A DNA stretch of 64,000 nt from Azoarcus_F sp036734105 (GCA_036734105.1 DAIMZH010000005.1:1-64000), one strand, 5' to 3'. Positions 1 through 9,638 are shown, counted from the first letter of the stretch. Program-made: numbers and translations. The notes: a model not told the origin generated them from the sequence alone.

Positions 1-1
1 G

Positions 2-826
2 TTGCTGGGCTTGCTGGTCAGCTTTTCGTTGCGACGATACGGTTTTGTGTGGGAGACCACTATCCTGCCTGTCGGCGTCTTCGAGGCGCTGGTGTCGGCG
101 CTGGCCTGGTTGCCGTCGCTGATCGGTTTTCCGGTTCCGGATGCCGAGCTGATCCTCGCCAGCGGCGAAGCGATGCAGGTCGATGCCGTGTCTGCACAAA
201 CCTGGTCTTTGTGGCTGATTGCTTGTGTGCTCTGCTATGGCCTCGTGCCACGGCTGCTGGCGTGGGGTTTGTGTCAGGCCAGATTGCGGCAGTGTCGTGC
301 GCGCTTGCGTCTGTACCCGGGCGATGCTGCCTATACGTCCCTGGTCGAACGTCTGATGCGGCCGAGTCAGCGCATGGGAGTAGCCGATGCCGCACCGGCG
401 CAGATCGAAACCGCGCACCTGGCCAGCCCGCATCAGGCTGCAGGGCAGTCTCTGCTTGTCGGGGTGGAACTGGATCCGGCCAGAGTGCCATGGCCACCTG
501 CGCTTTCGCCGGGGGTGGGTGACGCCGGCGTGGTGGACAGTCGAGAACAGCGACGACGCGTCATGTCGCAGGTTGAGGCAAGCAAGCCGCGGCGTCTGCT
601 CATTGCGTGCGATCCGCGCCTGTCGCCAGATCGCGGCAGTCTGAGCCTGATTGCCGACTTGTCAGTCCATGCAGGCGAATGTGCGGTGTGGCTGGTCGAG
701 GCGATGCACGTCACTGACACTGATCGGCTGCAGCACTGGCTGGACGCGTTGGCGCAACTCGGGCTTGGTGATGACCACGTCTTTCAGGATATGCAAGTCG
801 CCATGACCTGGGTGGAGAGCTTATGA
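2..826 (+). CDS. DUF2868 domain-containing membrane protein (5' partial)
   Basis: The reading frame is open from the window edge to a TGA at 824-826, so the true start lies upstream. The visible N-terminal part has two hydrophobic segments, roughly residues 19-45 and 66-90 of this fragment. A soluble C-terminal region of about 180 residues follows. The assignment to DUF2868 rests mainly on its immediate neighbour: this family is commonly found directly before a DUF3482 GTPase, and the two genes overlap here by ATGA. The function of the family is not established. An inner-membrane partner for the GTPase is an inference. Confidence 0.75.
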   Translation: MLGLLVSFSLRRYGFVWETTILPVGVFEALVSALAWLPSLIGFPVPDAELILASGEAMQVDAVSAQTWSLWLIACVLCYGLVPRLLAWGLCQARLRQCRARLRLYPGDAAYTSLVERLMRPSQRMGVADAAPAQIETAHLASPHQAAGQSLLVGVELDPARVPWPPALSPGVGDAGVVDSREQRRRVMSQVEASKPRRLLIACDPRLSPDRGSLSLIADLSVHAGECAVWLVEAMHVTDTDRLQHWLDALAQLGLGDDHVFQDMQVAMTWVESL

Positions 827-2334
827 AATCCGGTTATACAGCACACGCTGCGGTCAGGATTGCGCTGGTTGGGCATACCAACACCGGCAAGACCTCGCTG
901 ATGCGCACGCTCACGCGCGACAGCGAGTTCGGCGAGGTGTCCAGCCGTCCCAGCACCACCCGGCATGTGGAGGGCGCGCGACTGGTGGCCGATGGCGAAA
1001 CCCTGGTCGAGCTGTTTGATACGCCAGGCATGGAAGACCCGATCGCGCTGTTCGACCTGCTCGAATCCCTGAGCAACAGCGATGAAGGCGAGCGCCAGGA
1101 CGGGCCAGCGCGGGTGCAGCGTTTTCTGGCGCATCCGGCGGCCAAAGGGCGTCTGGAGCAGGAGGGCAAGGTATTGAGGCAGGTCATCGCCAGCGACGCG
1201 GCGATGTATGTGATCGATGCTCGTGACCCTGTCTTGTCCAAACATCGCGACGAGCTGGCTGTTCTGGGCTGGTGTGCAGTGCCCTTGCTGCCAGTGCTCA
1301 ATTTTGTCAGTGCCGAACGCAGCAATGAGGCAGCATGGCGGGAAGCGCTGGCCCGGATTGGTTTGCATGTGGTGGTGCGCTTTGACACCGTGGCCCCCGA
1401 GCGGGGAGCCGAGCGCATGCTGTTTGACAAGCTGGCCAACCTGCTGGACCACTGGCGTCCGGCGATGGATAAGCTGGTGGCCTGCCGGGAGCGCGAGGCG
1501 GTGGCAAGGCTTGCGGCCGGCAAACGCCTGATTGCCGACTTGCTGGTGGACGTGGCAGCCGGTCGCTGGCGACTGGGGCGGGATGAGCGGCAACGCGCTC
1601 AGACGCTGCTGGCGCTGAATCAGTGCGTGCGTGATCGGGAGCAGGCCTGCGTGGAAGCCTTGCTCGATCTGTTTCAGTTCAAGGCCGATGCGGTGGCCGA
1701 GCAAGCCTTGCCGCTGGCGGGAGGACGCTGGGAGCAGGACTTGTTCAACCCGGAGGCTTTGCGTGATGCAGGTGTCAAACTGGGGTCTGGTGTAGCTGCA
1801 GGCGCGGCAGCCGGGTTGGGTGTGGATGTGATGTTTGCAGGCCTGACGCTAGGCACAGCTACCGCCATCGGGGCGCTGGCCGGTGGCGGTTTGCAGGCAG
1901 TCAGGCATTTTGGTCAGCGCGTGGGTGGCATGCTCACCGGTGACTTGCCCCTGACCGTTGACGACCTGATCCTGCGCCTGATGATGCTGCGGCAACTGCA
2001 TTTACTGGATGCGCTGGACCGTCGTGGCCATGCAGCACTCAAGCCGGTGGCACAGTTTGCTGAACAAGCCATCCACTGGCGCGATGGCCCGCTACCCCCC
2101 AGCCTGGTCAAGGCACGCGCTCACCCGGAGTGGTCCAGCCTCGCCATGCCGATGTGTGCTGATGCCAGCGCCAGTGCTGCCATGCCGCAACAGGGCTCAG
2201 GGGTTTCGCGCCTGGCTGCGGTTTTCGCGCTCAAAACCGAAAACAGTGCTGCTTTTGTGTCCGATGTGGAGCGAGAGCGTGTGATTGATGAGCTTGCCGT
2301 CAAACTTGGCGACGGTTCGCCCACCACAGACTAA
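823..2334 (+). CDS. DUF3482-family GTPase
   Basis: A protein of 503 residues with an N-terminal Ras-like GTPase domain. The P-loop GHTNTGKTS lies at about residues 17-25 and the G3 motif DTPG at about 66-69. After about residue 300 a glycine/alanine-rich hydrophobic stretch (about 325-375) could form a membrane hairpin, which matches the DUF3482 architecture. The ATG at 823 overlaps the stop of the DUF2868 gene by ATGA, indicating translational coupling. Its 3' end overlaps the convergent ScsD-like gene by 35 bases. GTP binding is well supported; the cellular role is unknown. Confidence 0.85.
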   Translation: MKSGYTAHAAVRIALVGHTNTGKTSLMRTLTRDSEFGEVSSRPSTTRHVEGARLVADGETLVELFDTPGMEDPIALFDLLESLSNSDEGERQDGPARVQRFLAHPAAKGRLEQEGKVLRQVIASDAAMYVIDARDPVLSKHRDELAVLGWCAVPLLPVLNFVSAERSNEAAWREALARIGLHVVVRFDTVAPERGAERMLFDKLANLLDHWRPAMDKLVACREREAVARLAAGKRLIADLLVDVAAGRWRLGRDERQRAQTLLALNQCVRDREQACVEALLDLFQFKADAVAEQALPLAGGRWEQDLFNPEALRDAGVKLGSGVAAGAAAGLGVDVMFAGLTLGTATAIGALAGGGLQAVRHFGQRVGGMLTGDLPLTVDDLILRLMMLRQLHLLDALDRRGHAALKPVAQFAEQAIHWRDGPLPPSLVKARAHPEWSSLAMPMCADASASAAMPQQGSGVSRLAAVFALKTENSAAFVSDVERERVIDELAVKLGDGSPTTD

Positions 2335-2863
2335 GCCGCAAACCCGGCCCGGAGCTGATCCCGACCTCGGCAAAGCGGATCCGGTTTTCGCGGTCAATGA
2401 TCAGCACCGTCGGGACGCCGCGAATGCCAAAACTGGCAGACAGGCGACCGTCCTCATCCACCGCTGTTGGCCACGCCAGCCCGCGCTCGTCCAGCACCCT
2501 GGCAACCACAGCGGGCGGGCCGGACTGCATGGCCACGCTGAGCACCGGCCAGTCTTCGGCAATCGCGCCCACGCTGCCCTCTATGGTGCGACAGATCGGA
2601 CACCACTCTGCCCAGAAATACACCGCCACCGCGCCATCAGCCTGACCAGCCCGCCACGCCGCAAAACTCGACCACTCGCCATGCTGGTTCACAAAGCTGA
2701 AGTCGGGCACCGGTGTCTCGTTCGGCACATCACGCGTGCGCCAGGCTTGAACCGCAAAAACCACACCCAGCACAATGGCGATGTCCAGCAGCCAGCGCAA
2801 CCAGCGGCGACGTGGTGGCTTGTTGGGCGGTGGCGTTGAAGGGGGCGGGGGAGTGTCGGGCAT
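2300..2863 (-). CDS. ScsD/TlpA-like thioredoxin-fold protein, membrane anchored
   Basis: A protein of 187 residues. A proline-rich N-terminus is followed by an arginine cluster and one transmembrane segment at about residues 22-40, then a thioredoxin fold exported to the periplasm. The redox motif WAEWCPIC is at about 84-91 and the cis-proline region GVPTVLII at about 149-156. This pattern resembles ScsD/DsbE-type disulfide oxidoreductases, which act on periplasmic cysteines. No ccm or scs partner genes are adjacent. It converges on the DUF3482 gene with a 35-base overlap, so the two transcripts are antisense at their ends. Confidence 0.8.
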   Translation of the reverse strand: MPDTPPPPSTPPPNKPPRRRWLRWLLDIAIVLGVVFAVQAWRTRDVPNETPVPDFSFVNQHGEWSSFAAWRAGQADGAVAVYFWAEWCPICRTIEGSVGAIAEDWPVLSVAMQSGPPAVVARVLDERGLAWPTAVDEDGRLSASFGIRGVPTVLIIDRENRIRFAEVGISSGPGLRLSLWWANRRQV

Positions 2864-3106
2864 TCAGGTTCGGTTGTGATGGCAAGAGGCGAGAGTGTAG
2901 CGCACTCGCCTTGACTACCCGAACTCAGCCGATGGATGAGCCTGACCGTTTGCCAACATCGCCATCCTTGTCAGACCTCCGAGAGCATGCTGAAGCATTT
3001 GCGTATCCGGGCGAAGATGGTCAGCCATTCCACGCTTAACTGGACCCACATTTCAGAGCAGACTGCACAGTCGGAGCGTTGGCAGGGACTTCCGGGACAC
3101 AGAAAC

Positions 3107-3138
3107 CAAGAGCCCGACTGTTCAAGCTCGGGCTCTTG
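3107..3138 (-). terminator. Hairpin terminator downstream of lpdA
   Basis: A perfect 11-bp stem (CAAGAGCCCGA at 3107-3117 pairing with 3128-3138) encloses a 10-base loop. It sits 31 bases past the lpdA stop codon. On the minus strand a short T-rich stretch, GGTTTCTG, follows the stem, so it probably ends the aceE-aceF-lpdA transcript. The 305-base gap from 2864 to 3168 holds nothing else that I can support. Confidence 0.7.
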
Positions 3139-3168
3139 TTGGCTTGCGCCTTAGGCTGCGCAGTCAGA

Positions 3169-4950
3169 TCAGCGTTTGCGGGGTGCCGGCAGGTCGGTGC
3201 AACTGCCGTGAGCCACTTCGGCGGCCATGCCGACTGATTCACCTAGGGTGGGGTGGGGGTGGATGGTTTTGCCGATATCCACTGCGTCTGCGCCCATCTC
3301 GACCGCCAGGCAGACTTCGCCGATGAGGTCGCCCGCGTGGGTGCCGACGATGGCACCGCCGATGATGCGATGGGTTTCGCTGTCGAACAGCAGTTTGGTA
3401 AAGCCCTCGTCACGGCCATTGGCAATGGCGCGGCCGGAGGCTGCCCACGGGAACACCGCTTTTTCGTACTTTATGCCCTTGGCCTTGGCTTGGTCTTCGG
3501 TGAGACCGGCCCAGGCGACTTCCGGGTCGGTGTAGGCGACTGACGGAATCTGCAGGGCATCGAAGCTCGACTTCTGACCGGCAGCGACTTCCGCGGCCAC
3601 GTGGGCTTCGTGCACCGCCTTGTGGGCGAGCATGGGCTGGCCGACGATGTCGCCGATGGCGAAGATGTGCGGCACGTTGGTGCGCATCTGGTTGTCGACT
3701 TCGATGAAGCCACGCTCGGTGACTGCCACGCCAGCCTTGTCAGCGGCGATCTTCTTGCCGTTGGGGCTGCGGCCGACGGCCACCAGCACCAGGTCGTAAC
3801 ACTGGGCTTCGGCAGGCGCCTTGTCGCCCTCGAACTTGACCCAGATGCCGTCGTCCTTGGCTTCCGCCGCCACGGTTTTGGTCTTCAGCATGACGTTGTC
3901 GAAGCGTGGGGCGTTCTTCTTTTCCCACACCTTGACCAGGTCGCGGTCGGCACCCTGCATCAGGCCGTCCAGCATCTCGACCACGTCGATGCGCGCCCCC
4001 AGCGAGGAGTAGACGGTGGCCATTTCCAGACCGATGATGCCGCCGCCGATGACCAGCATGCGCTTGGGCACGCTCTTGAGTTCGAGCGCGCCGGTGGAGT
4101 CGATGACGCGCGGGTCTTCCGGCATGAAGGGCAGGCGCACCGCCTGGCTGCCAGCGGCGATGATGCAGTGCTTGAACTTGACGACCTTCTTGTCGCCGGT
4201 CTTGTCCTGCGCGTCGCCGGTGGTGAGTTCGACTTCGACATGATGCGGGTCCAGGAAGGCACCATAGCCGCGTACGACCTCGACCTTGCGGCCCTTGGCC
4301 ATGCCGGCCAGGCCGGTGGTGAGCTTGCCAACGACTTTTTCCTTGTGACCACGTAGCTTGTCGATGTCGATCTTGGGCGGGGCGAACTCGATGCCGAGTT
4401 CGGCAAAGTGGGTGGTCTCGTCCATCACTGCGGCGACATGCAGCAAGGCCTTGGACGGGATGCAGCCGACGTTCAGACACACGCCGCCCAGGCTGGCGTA
4501 GCGTTCGACGATGACGGTCTTCAGGCCGAGGTCGGCTGCGCGGAAGGCTGCCGAATAGCCGCCGGGACCGGCGCCAAGCACCAGCACATCGCATTCGATG
4601 TCGGCGCTGCCCGAGTGACTGGCGGCAACCGGGGCGGGTGCTGCAGGTGCAGCCGCTGCGGCCTGGGCCTGGGCTGGCGCAGCCGCATCGCTGCTGGTGG
4701 CAGCAGCGCCAGCAGTTTCGAGCTTGAGCAGCAAGGCACCTTCGGACACCTTGTCGCCCAAGGCGATCAACACCTCCTTGACCACACCTGCGTGCGATGA
4801 GGGCACGTCCATGGTGGCCTTATCGGATTCCAGCGTGCAGATGGACTCATCCACTGCGATGCTGTCGCCCGGCTTGACGAACAGTTCAATGACCGGGACG
4901 TCGGAGAAGTCGCCGATATCCGGCACTTTTACTTCAACAATCTGGCTCAT
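3169..4950 (-). CDS. lpdA: Dihydrolipoyl dehydrogenase (PDH E3) with N-terminal lipoyl domain
   Basis: E3 of the pyruvate dehydrogenase complex, which reoxidises dihydrolipoamide with FAD and NAD+. The 593 residues comprise a lipoyl domain (about 1-76, lipoyl lysine in ESDKA at residue 44), an Ala/Pro linker (about 77-113), an FAD domain with GAGPGGYSA, the redox pair in GGVCLNVGCIPSK, an NAD domain (IGGGIIGLE) and the dimerisation domain with HPHPT. The extra lipoyl domain makes it longer than a standard E3 of about 470 residues; this form is common in Betaproteobacteria. AGGAGG lies 7 bases before the ATG. It is the last gene of the aceE-aceF-lpdA operon, 12 bases after aceF. Confidence 0.97.
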   Translation of the reverse strand: MSQIVEVKVPDIGDFSDVPVIELFVKPGDSIAVDESICTLESDKATMDVPSSHAGVVKEVLIALGDKVSEGALLLKLETAGAAATSSDAAAPAQAQAAAAAPAAPAPVAASHSGSADIECDVLVLGAGPGGYSAAFRAADLGLKTVIVERYASLGGVCLNVGCIPSKALLHVAAVMDETTHFAELGIEFAPPKIDIDKLRGHKEKVVGKLTTGLAGMAKGRKVEVVRGYGAFLDPHHVEVELTTGDAQDKTGDKKVVKFKHCIIAAGSQAVRLPFMPEDPRVIDSTGALELKSVPKRMLVIGGGIIGLEMATVYSSLGARIDVVEMLDGLMQGADRDLVKVWEKKNAPRFDNVMLKTKTVAAEAKDDGIWVKFEGDKAPAEAQCYDLVLVAVGRSPNGKKIAADKAGVAVTERGFIEVDNQMRTNVPHIFAIGDIVGQPMLAHKAVHEAHVAAEVAAGQKSSFDALQIPSVAYTDPEVAWAGLTEDQAKAKGIKYEKAVFPWAASGRAIANGRDEGFTKLLFDSETHRIIGGAIVGTHAGDLIGEVCLAVEMGADAVDIGKTIHPHPTLGESVGMAAEVAHGSCTDLPAPRKR

Positions 4951-4962
4951 CTTCGACCCTCC

Positions 4963-6594
4963 TCAGAGCATGACCCGACGGAAGTCGGCCAGCAGTTGCG
5001 CAAGATACACGTTGAAGCGGGTGGCCAGCGCGCCGTCGATGACACGGTGGTCGGCGGTCAGCGACATGGGTAGCGTGAGGCGCGGCACAAAGGCCTTGCC
5101 GTCCCACACCGGCTTCATGACCGACTTGTTGACCCCGAGAATGGCAACCTCGGGTGCATTGACGATGGGCGCAAAGTAGGTGCCGCCTATGCCGCCCAGC
5201 GAGCTGATGGTGAAGCAGGCGCCAGACATTTCGGCCGGGCCGAGCTTGCCGTCGCGCGCCTTCTTGGCCAGCGCGCCGGTTTCGGCGGCGATCTCGAACA
5301 CGCTCTTGGTGTCGGCGTTCTTGACCACCGGCACCACCAGACCATTGGGCGTGTCAGCCGCAAAGGCAATGTTGAAATACTTCTTGTAGACCAGGTTGTC
5401 GCCATCAAGCGAGGTGTTGAACTCCGGGAATTCCTGCATCGCCCGCACCGATGCCTTGATGATGAAGGCGAGCATGGTGAGCTTTTTGCCGGACTTCTCG
5501 TATTCCTTGTTCATCTGCACACGGAAGGCTTCGAGATCGGTGATGTCGGCGTCCTCGTGATAGGTCACCGCCGGAATCATGGCCCAGTTGCGGGCAAGGT
5601 TCTGGCCGGATATCTTCTTGATGCGGCTCAAAGGCTTGACTTCAACCTCGCCAAACTTGGCGAAATCGACCTTGGGCCACGGTAGCAGATCCAGGCCGCC
5701 GCCAAGACTGCCAGGCACTGCACCTGCCGGGGTCTTGCCTGGCACCACGCCAGTGCTCATCGCTCCCTTGACGAAGGCCTTGACGTCTTCCTTGAGAATG
5801 CGGTTCTTGGGGCCGCTGGCCTTGACATGCGTCAGGTCTGTGCCGAGTTCGCGGGCATACGCACGCACTGACGGGCTGGCGTGCACCTTGCCGCCGATTT
5901 TCATCGGGCTGGGAGTTGATGCGGCCGGAGCAGGGGCAGGGGCGCGATCCGGTGCTGCCGCTGCAGGCTTGGAAGGTGTAGCCGGGGCAACGGCGGCGGC
6001 GGGGGCTGCCGTGGCCGCCGACCCGGCGGTGGTTTCGAGCTTGAGCAGTATGCTGCCCATCGACACCTTGTCGCCCAGCGCAACCAGCACTTCCTTGACC
6101 ACGCCGGCATGCGAAGACGGAACGTCCATGGTGGCCTTGTCGGACTCCAGCGTGGCGATGGCGTCATCCACCGCGATGGTGTCACCCGGTTTGACGAACA
6201 GTTCGATCACCGGAACATCCGAGAAGTCGCCAATGTCCGGAACGCTGACCTCGACAATGCCGCCAGCAGCAGGCGCAACGGCAGCGGCTGGGGCCGGTGC
6301 CGCAGGTGCTGCTGCCGGAGCGGCGGCCGCTTGGGCTTTGGCTTCGCCAGCACCGACGGCTTCCACCCGGATCAGCAGGCTGCCTTCGGAGACCTTGTCG
6401 CCAAGGGCGATCAGCACTTCCTTGACCACCCCGGCGTGCGAGGACGGCACATCCATGGTGGCCTTGTCCGACTCCAGCGTGGCAATCGAATCGTCCACCG
6501 CAATGGTGTCGCCGACCTTTACGAACAGTTCGATCACCGGTACGTCGGAAAAATCGCCGATATCCGGTACTTTTACATCAATCAGTTGGCTCAT
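4963..6594 (-). CDS. aceF: Dihydrolipoyllysine acetyltransferase (PDH E2), two lipoyl domains
   Basis: E2 core of pyruvate dehydrogenase, transferring the acetyl group from lipoyl to CoA. It has two lipoyl domains (about 1-75 and 115-190), each with ESDKATMD around the lipoyl lysine, joined by Ala/Pro-rich linkers. A peripheral-subunit-binding domain (about 235-275) and a C-terminal catalytic acyltransferase domain ending with the conserved TADHRVIDGA follow. Two ATGs compete: the one at 6600 is only 2 bases from AGGAGG, while the one at 6594 is 8 bases away and is preferred (543 residues). It lies 13 bases after aceE. Confidence 0.97.
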   Translation of the reverse strand: MSQLIDVKVPDIGDFSDVPVIELFVKVGDTIAVDDSIATLESDKATMDVPSSHAGVVKEVLIALGDKVSEGSLLIRVEAVGAGEAKAQAAAAPAAAPAAPAPAAAVAPAAGGIVEVSVPDIGDFSDVPVIELFVKPGDTIAVDDAIATLESDKATMDVPSSHAGVVKEVLVALGDKVSMGSILLKLETTAGSAATAAPAAAVAPATPSKPAAAAPDRAPAPAPAASTPSPMKIGGKVHASPSVRAYARELGTDLTHVKASGPKNRILKEDVKAFVKGAMSTGVVPGKTPAGAVPGSLGGGLDLLPWPKVDFAKFGEVEVKPLSRIKKISGQNLARNWAMIPAVTYHEDADITDLEAFRVQMNKEYEKSGKKLTMLAFIIKASVRAMQEFPEFNTSLDGDNLVYKKYFNIAFAADTPNGLVVPVVKNADTKSVFEIAAETGALAKKARDGKLGPAEMSGACFTISSLGGIGGTYFAPIVNAPEVAILGVNKSVMKPVWDGKAFVPRLTLPMSLTADHRVIDGALATRFNVYLAQLLADFRRVML

Positions 6595-6607
6595 CGTCAT
6601 CTCCTCC

Positions 6608-9289
6608 TCAGACCGTCACCGGATCGGGTTTGCTCGGGTCGAGCTTGTACTTGACCATGGCGGCGGCGACTTTCTCGCGAGCGATCACGCCGTCGTCAGC
6701 CAGCGCCTTGAGTGCGGCCAGCGTGACCCAGTAACGATCCACCTCGAAGAAGTGGCGCAGCTTTTCCCGGGTGTCGGAACGACCGAAACCATCGGTGCCC
6801 AGCGTCACATAGGTGCGCTTGACGAAGGGGCGGATCTGCTCGGAGAACAGCTTCATGTAGTCGGTTGCCGCGATGACCGGGCCTTCGGTGCCTTCAAGGC
6901 AGGTTTCGACATGTGACTTCTTGGGGGTTTCCATCGGGTGCAGCATGTTCCAGCGCTCGCAGTGATGGCCGTCGCGGGTGAGCTCGTTGAAGCTCGGGCA
7001 GCCCCACAGATCGGCCTCGACGCCCCAGTCGTTCTTGAGCAGGTCGGCAGCGGCGATGACCTCGTTGAAGATGGTGCCGGAACCGAGCAACTGAACACGC
7101 GGGCCCGGTTTGTCGGCTCCCTTGCGCAGCGAATACATGCCCTTGATGATGTCCTTCTCGGCGCCTACCGGCATCTCGGGGTGCTCGTAGTTCTCGTTCA
7201 TCACCGTGATGTAGTAATACACGTCTTCCTGTTCGGCAAACATCCGGCGCATGCCGTCTTGCACCACAACTGCGACCTCGAACTGGAAGGTCGGGTCGTA
7301 GCTGATGCAGTTGGGGATCATGTTGGCCATGATCTGGCTGTGGCCGTCTTCGTGTTGCAGGCCCTCGCCGTTGAGCGTGGTGCGCCCGGCGGTGCCGCCA
7401 ATCATGAAGCCACGGGTGCGCTGATCGGCTGCCGCCCAGCACAAGTCCATGGTGCGCTGCAGGCCAAACATGGAGTAGAAGATATAGAACGGCACCATCT
7501 GCACGCCGTGCACGCTGTAGGCGGTACCGGCGGCGATCCAGTCGCTCATCGCGCCCGCCTCGTTGATGCCTTCCTGCAGCACCTGGCCGGTGGTGGATTC
7601 TTTGTAGAACATCAACTGGTCATGGTCTTCCGGCACGTACTTCTGGCCTTCCTGGCTCCAGATGCCATATTGGCGGAACATGCCTTCCATGCCAAAGGTG
7701 CGGCTCTCGTCCGGCACGATGGGCACGATGTTGCGCCCAATCTGCTTGTCCTTGAGCAAGGTGTTCATGATGCGCACGATGGCCATGGTGGTGGACAGCT
7801 CGCGACCTTCGCCCGAGGCCTTGAGCAGGGCGGCAAAGGCGTCGAGTGACGGCACCTGCAGTGGGTCGGCCTTCTGGCGACGTTGCGGCAGAAAGCCGCC
7901 GAGCGCCACACGGCGTTCCATCATGTATTTGTATTCCGGCGAGTCTTCGGCCGGTTTCAGATAAGGCAGCGCCTCAAGCTGGTCGTCAGGCACAGGCAAG
8001 CCAAAGCGATCACGGAAGCGGCGGATGGCGTCGACGTCCATCTTCTTTTGCTGGTGCGAGATGTTCATCGCCTCGCCGGCCTGGCCCATACCGAAGCCCT
8101 TGATGGTCTTGGGCAGGATCAGGGTCGGTTGTCCCTTGTGATTCACCGCAGCGCTGTACGCCGAGAAGATCTTGAAGATGTCGTGACCACCACGGTTGAG
8201 CTGCCACACCTCTGCATCCGTCCAGTCCGCAATCAGCGCGCGCAGCTCAGGGGTATTGAAGAAATGCTCGCGCACATAGGCACCGTCCTTGGCCTTGAAG
8301 GTTTGATATTCGCCGTCGACCAGTTCCATCATGCGCTTTTTCAGGATGCCGGTCTTGTCTCGTTCAAACAGCGCATCCCAGTGTCCGCCCCAGATGACCT
8401 TGATGACATTCCAGCCAGCGCCACGGAATTCGGCTTCAAGTTCCTGGATGATCTTGCTGTTGCCGCGCACCGGGCCGTCGAGACGCTGCAGGTTGCAGTT
8501 GATGACGAAGATCAGGTTATCGAGCTTTTCGCGGGCTGCCATGCCGATGGCGCCGAGTGATTCGACCTCGTCGGTTTCGCCATCACCAAGAAAGGCCCAC
8601 ACCTTGCGTTGTTCAGCCTTGGCGGCATCGATCAGGCCACGGCTGGCCATGTATTTCATGAACCTGGCCTGATAAATGGCCTGCAAAGGGCCCAGACCCA
8701 TGGACACCGTCGGGAACTGCCAGAAGTCCGGCATCAGCCACGGGTGCGGGTAAGAGGAGATGCCCTTGCCGTCGACTTCCTGACGGAAACTGTCCATCTG
8801 GTCTTCGGTAAGACGGCCCAGCATGAAGGCGCGGGCGTAGACGCCCGGCACGGAATGGCCCTGAAAGAAGATCAGGTCGCCACCGGTTTCGTGCTGGATG
8901 CTCTTCCAGAAGTGTGAGAAGCCTACGTCGTAGAGCGCCGCAGCCGATGCAAACGAGGCGATGTGTCCGCCCACATTGGTGTTTTTGTTTGCCCGCACCA
9001 CCATCGCCATGGCATTCCAGCGAATGTAGGAGTGCAGCTTGATCTCCATGTCGGCATCGCCGGGGTATTTGGGCTGGCTATCGACCGGAATCGTGTTGAT
9101 GTACTGCGTAGTGGCGGAGTAGGGCAGGTCTATGCCTTCTTCGCGGGCCGATTCGATCAGCTTTTCGATCAGAAAGTGAGCGCGTGGCTGACCCTCGTTT
9201 TCGATGACGCCCTCCAGGGCGTCCAGCCATTCGGCAGTTTCCTGGGCGTCGGTATCAACTTGCGGTGATTGGTCTTGCTTGGCGGTCAC
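6608..9289 (-). CDS. aceE: Pyruvate dehydrogenase E1, homodimeric
   Basis: Thiamine-diphosphate-dependent E1 that decarboxylates pyruvate and acetylates the E2 lipoyl arm. The family's large N-terminal TPP domain is present, with GDGETDEVESLGA and the downstream NCNLQRLDGPVRGN characteristic of the TPP motif, followed by the pyrimidine-binding and C-terminal domains. I chose the GTG at 9289 (893 residues, near the family norm) because AGGAG lies 7 bases upstream and homologs begin here. A longer in-frame start at 9361 would add 24 atypical residues. It is the first gene of the aceE-aceF-lpdA operon. Confidence 0.96.
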   Translation of the reverse strand: MTAKQDQSPQVDTDAQETAEWLDALEGVIENEGQPRAHFLIEKLIESAREEGIDLPYSATTQYINTIPVDSQPKYPGDADMEIKLHSYIRWNAMAMVVRANKNTNVGGHIASFASAAALYDVGFSHFWKSIQHETGGDLIFFQGHSVPGVYARAFMLGRLTEDQMDSFRQEVDGKGISSYPHPWLMPDFWQFPTVSMGLGPLQAIYQARFMKYMASRGLIDAAKAEQRKVWAFLGDGETDEVESLGAIGMAAREKLDNLIFVINCNLQRLDGPVRGNSKIIQELEAEFRGAGWNVIKVIWGGHWDALFERDKTGILKKRMMELVDGEYQTFKAKDGAYVREHFFNTPELRALIADWTDAEVWQLNRGGHDIFKIFSAYSAAVNHKGQPTLILPKTIKGFGMGQAGEAMNISHQQKKMDVDAIRRFRDRFGLPVPDDQLEALPYLKPAEDSPEYKYMMERRVALGGFLPQRRQKADPLQVPSLDAFAALLKASGEGRELSTTMAIVRIMNTLLKDKQIGRNIVPIVPDESRTFGMEGMFRQYGIWSQEGQKYVPEDHDQLMFYKESTTGQVLQEGINEAGAMSDWIAAGTAYSVHGVQMVPFYIFYSMFGLQRTMDLCWAAADQRTRGFMIGGTAGRTTLNGEGLQHEDGHSQIMANMIPNCISYDPTFQFEVAVVVQDGMRRMFAEQEDVYYYITVMNENYEHPEMPVGAEKDIIKGMYSLRKGADKPGPRVQLLGSGTIFNEVIAAADLLKNDWGVEADLWGCPSFNELTRDGHHCERWNMLHPMETPKKSHVETCLEGTEGPVIAATDYMKLFSEQIRPFVKRTYVTLGTDGFGRSDTREKLRHFFEVDRYWVTLAALKALADDGVIAREKVAAAMVKYKLDPSKPDPVTV

Positions 9290-9390
9290 GGTGTGTCTCC
9301 TCATGACTAACGTTGGCGAGCCCGCCCTGTGGGGCGGTGCAAGGGTTGCAAGCGCAGGCACGATCTTGCCATGCTGGCGCGACGTTTCAT

Positions 9391-9419
9391 AATATAAAAC
9401 GATATTTCATTTAATGCAA
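9391..9419 (-). promoter_or_regulatory. Sigma-70-type promoter of the aceE operon
   Basis: On the minus strand, TTGCAT (9414-9419) and TATATT (9391-9396) are separated by exactly 17 bases in an unusually AT-rich patch. Transcription would start near 9384, leaving a leader of about 95 bases before the aceE GTG. The -10 matches consensus at 5 of 6 positions, the -35 at only 3 of 6. No PdhR-type operator was recognised. Confidence 0.55.
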
Positions 9420-9564
9420 TAACTACGACGCTTATCATGCCTTTGTGGTGATTGCCTTCCGGTTTGCGTGAGAAAAGGTGCTCGTGCGCCCGGAAAAGCA
9501 AACAGCCAAGAGGTGTCCTGCCATGAGACGCGTGGCATGAGTGGGGCAGAACAGCGGAAAAAAG

Positions 9565-9607
9565 CCGACCAGGAGGGAGAGGAAGGAGGGAGAGCCCTCC
9601 TGGTCGG
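9565..9607 (-). terminator. Rho-independent terminator after the binding-protein gene
   Basis: A perfect 13-bp stem (CCGACCAGGAGGG at 9565-9577 with 9595-9607) is followed on the minus strand by C and a run of six T. It starts 31 bases past the stop of the substrate-binding protein gene. With the aceE promoter, this accounts for the 349-base gap 9290-9638. Confidence 0.85.
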
Positions 9608-9638
9608 GCATGAAGAGGAAAAGGCAACGCTGGCGGCC

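Noticed and set aside
5579..6916. A 445-codon open frame on the plus strand opposite aceF and the end of aceE
   Set aside because: It is antisense to strongly recognised PDH domains, consists of Ala/Ser/Thr-rich low-complexity sequence mirroring the lipoyl linkers, and shows no domain.
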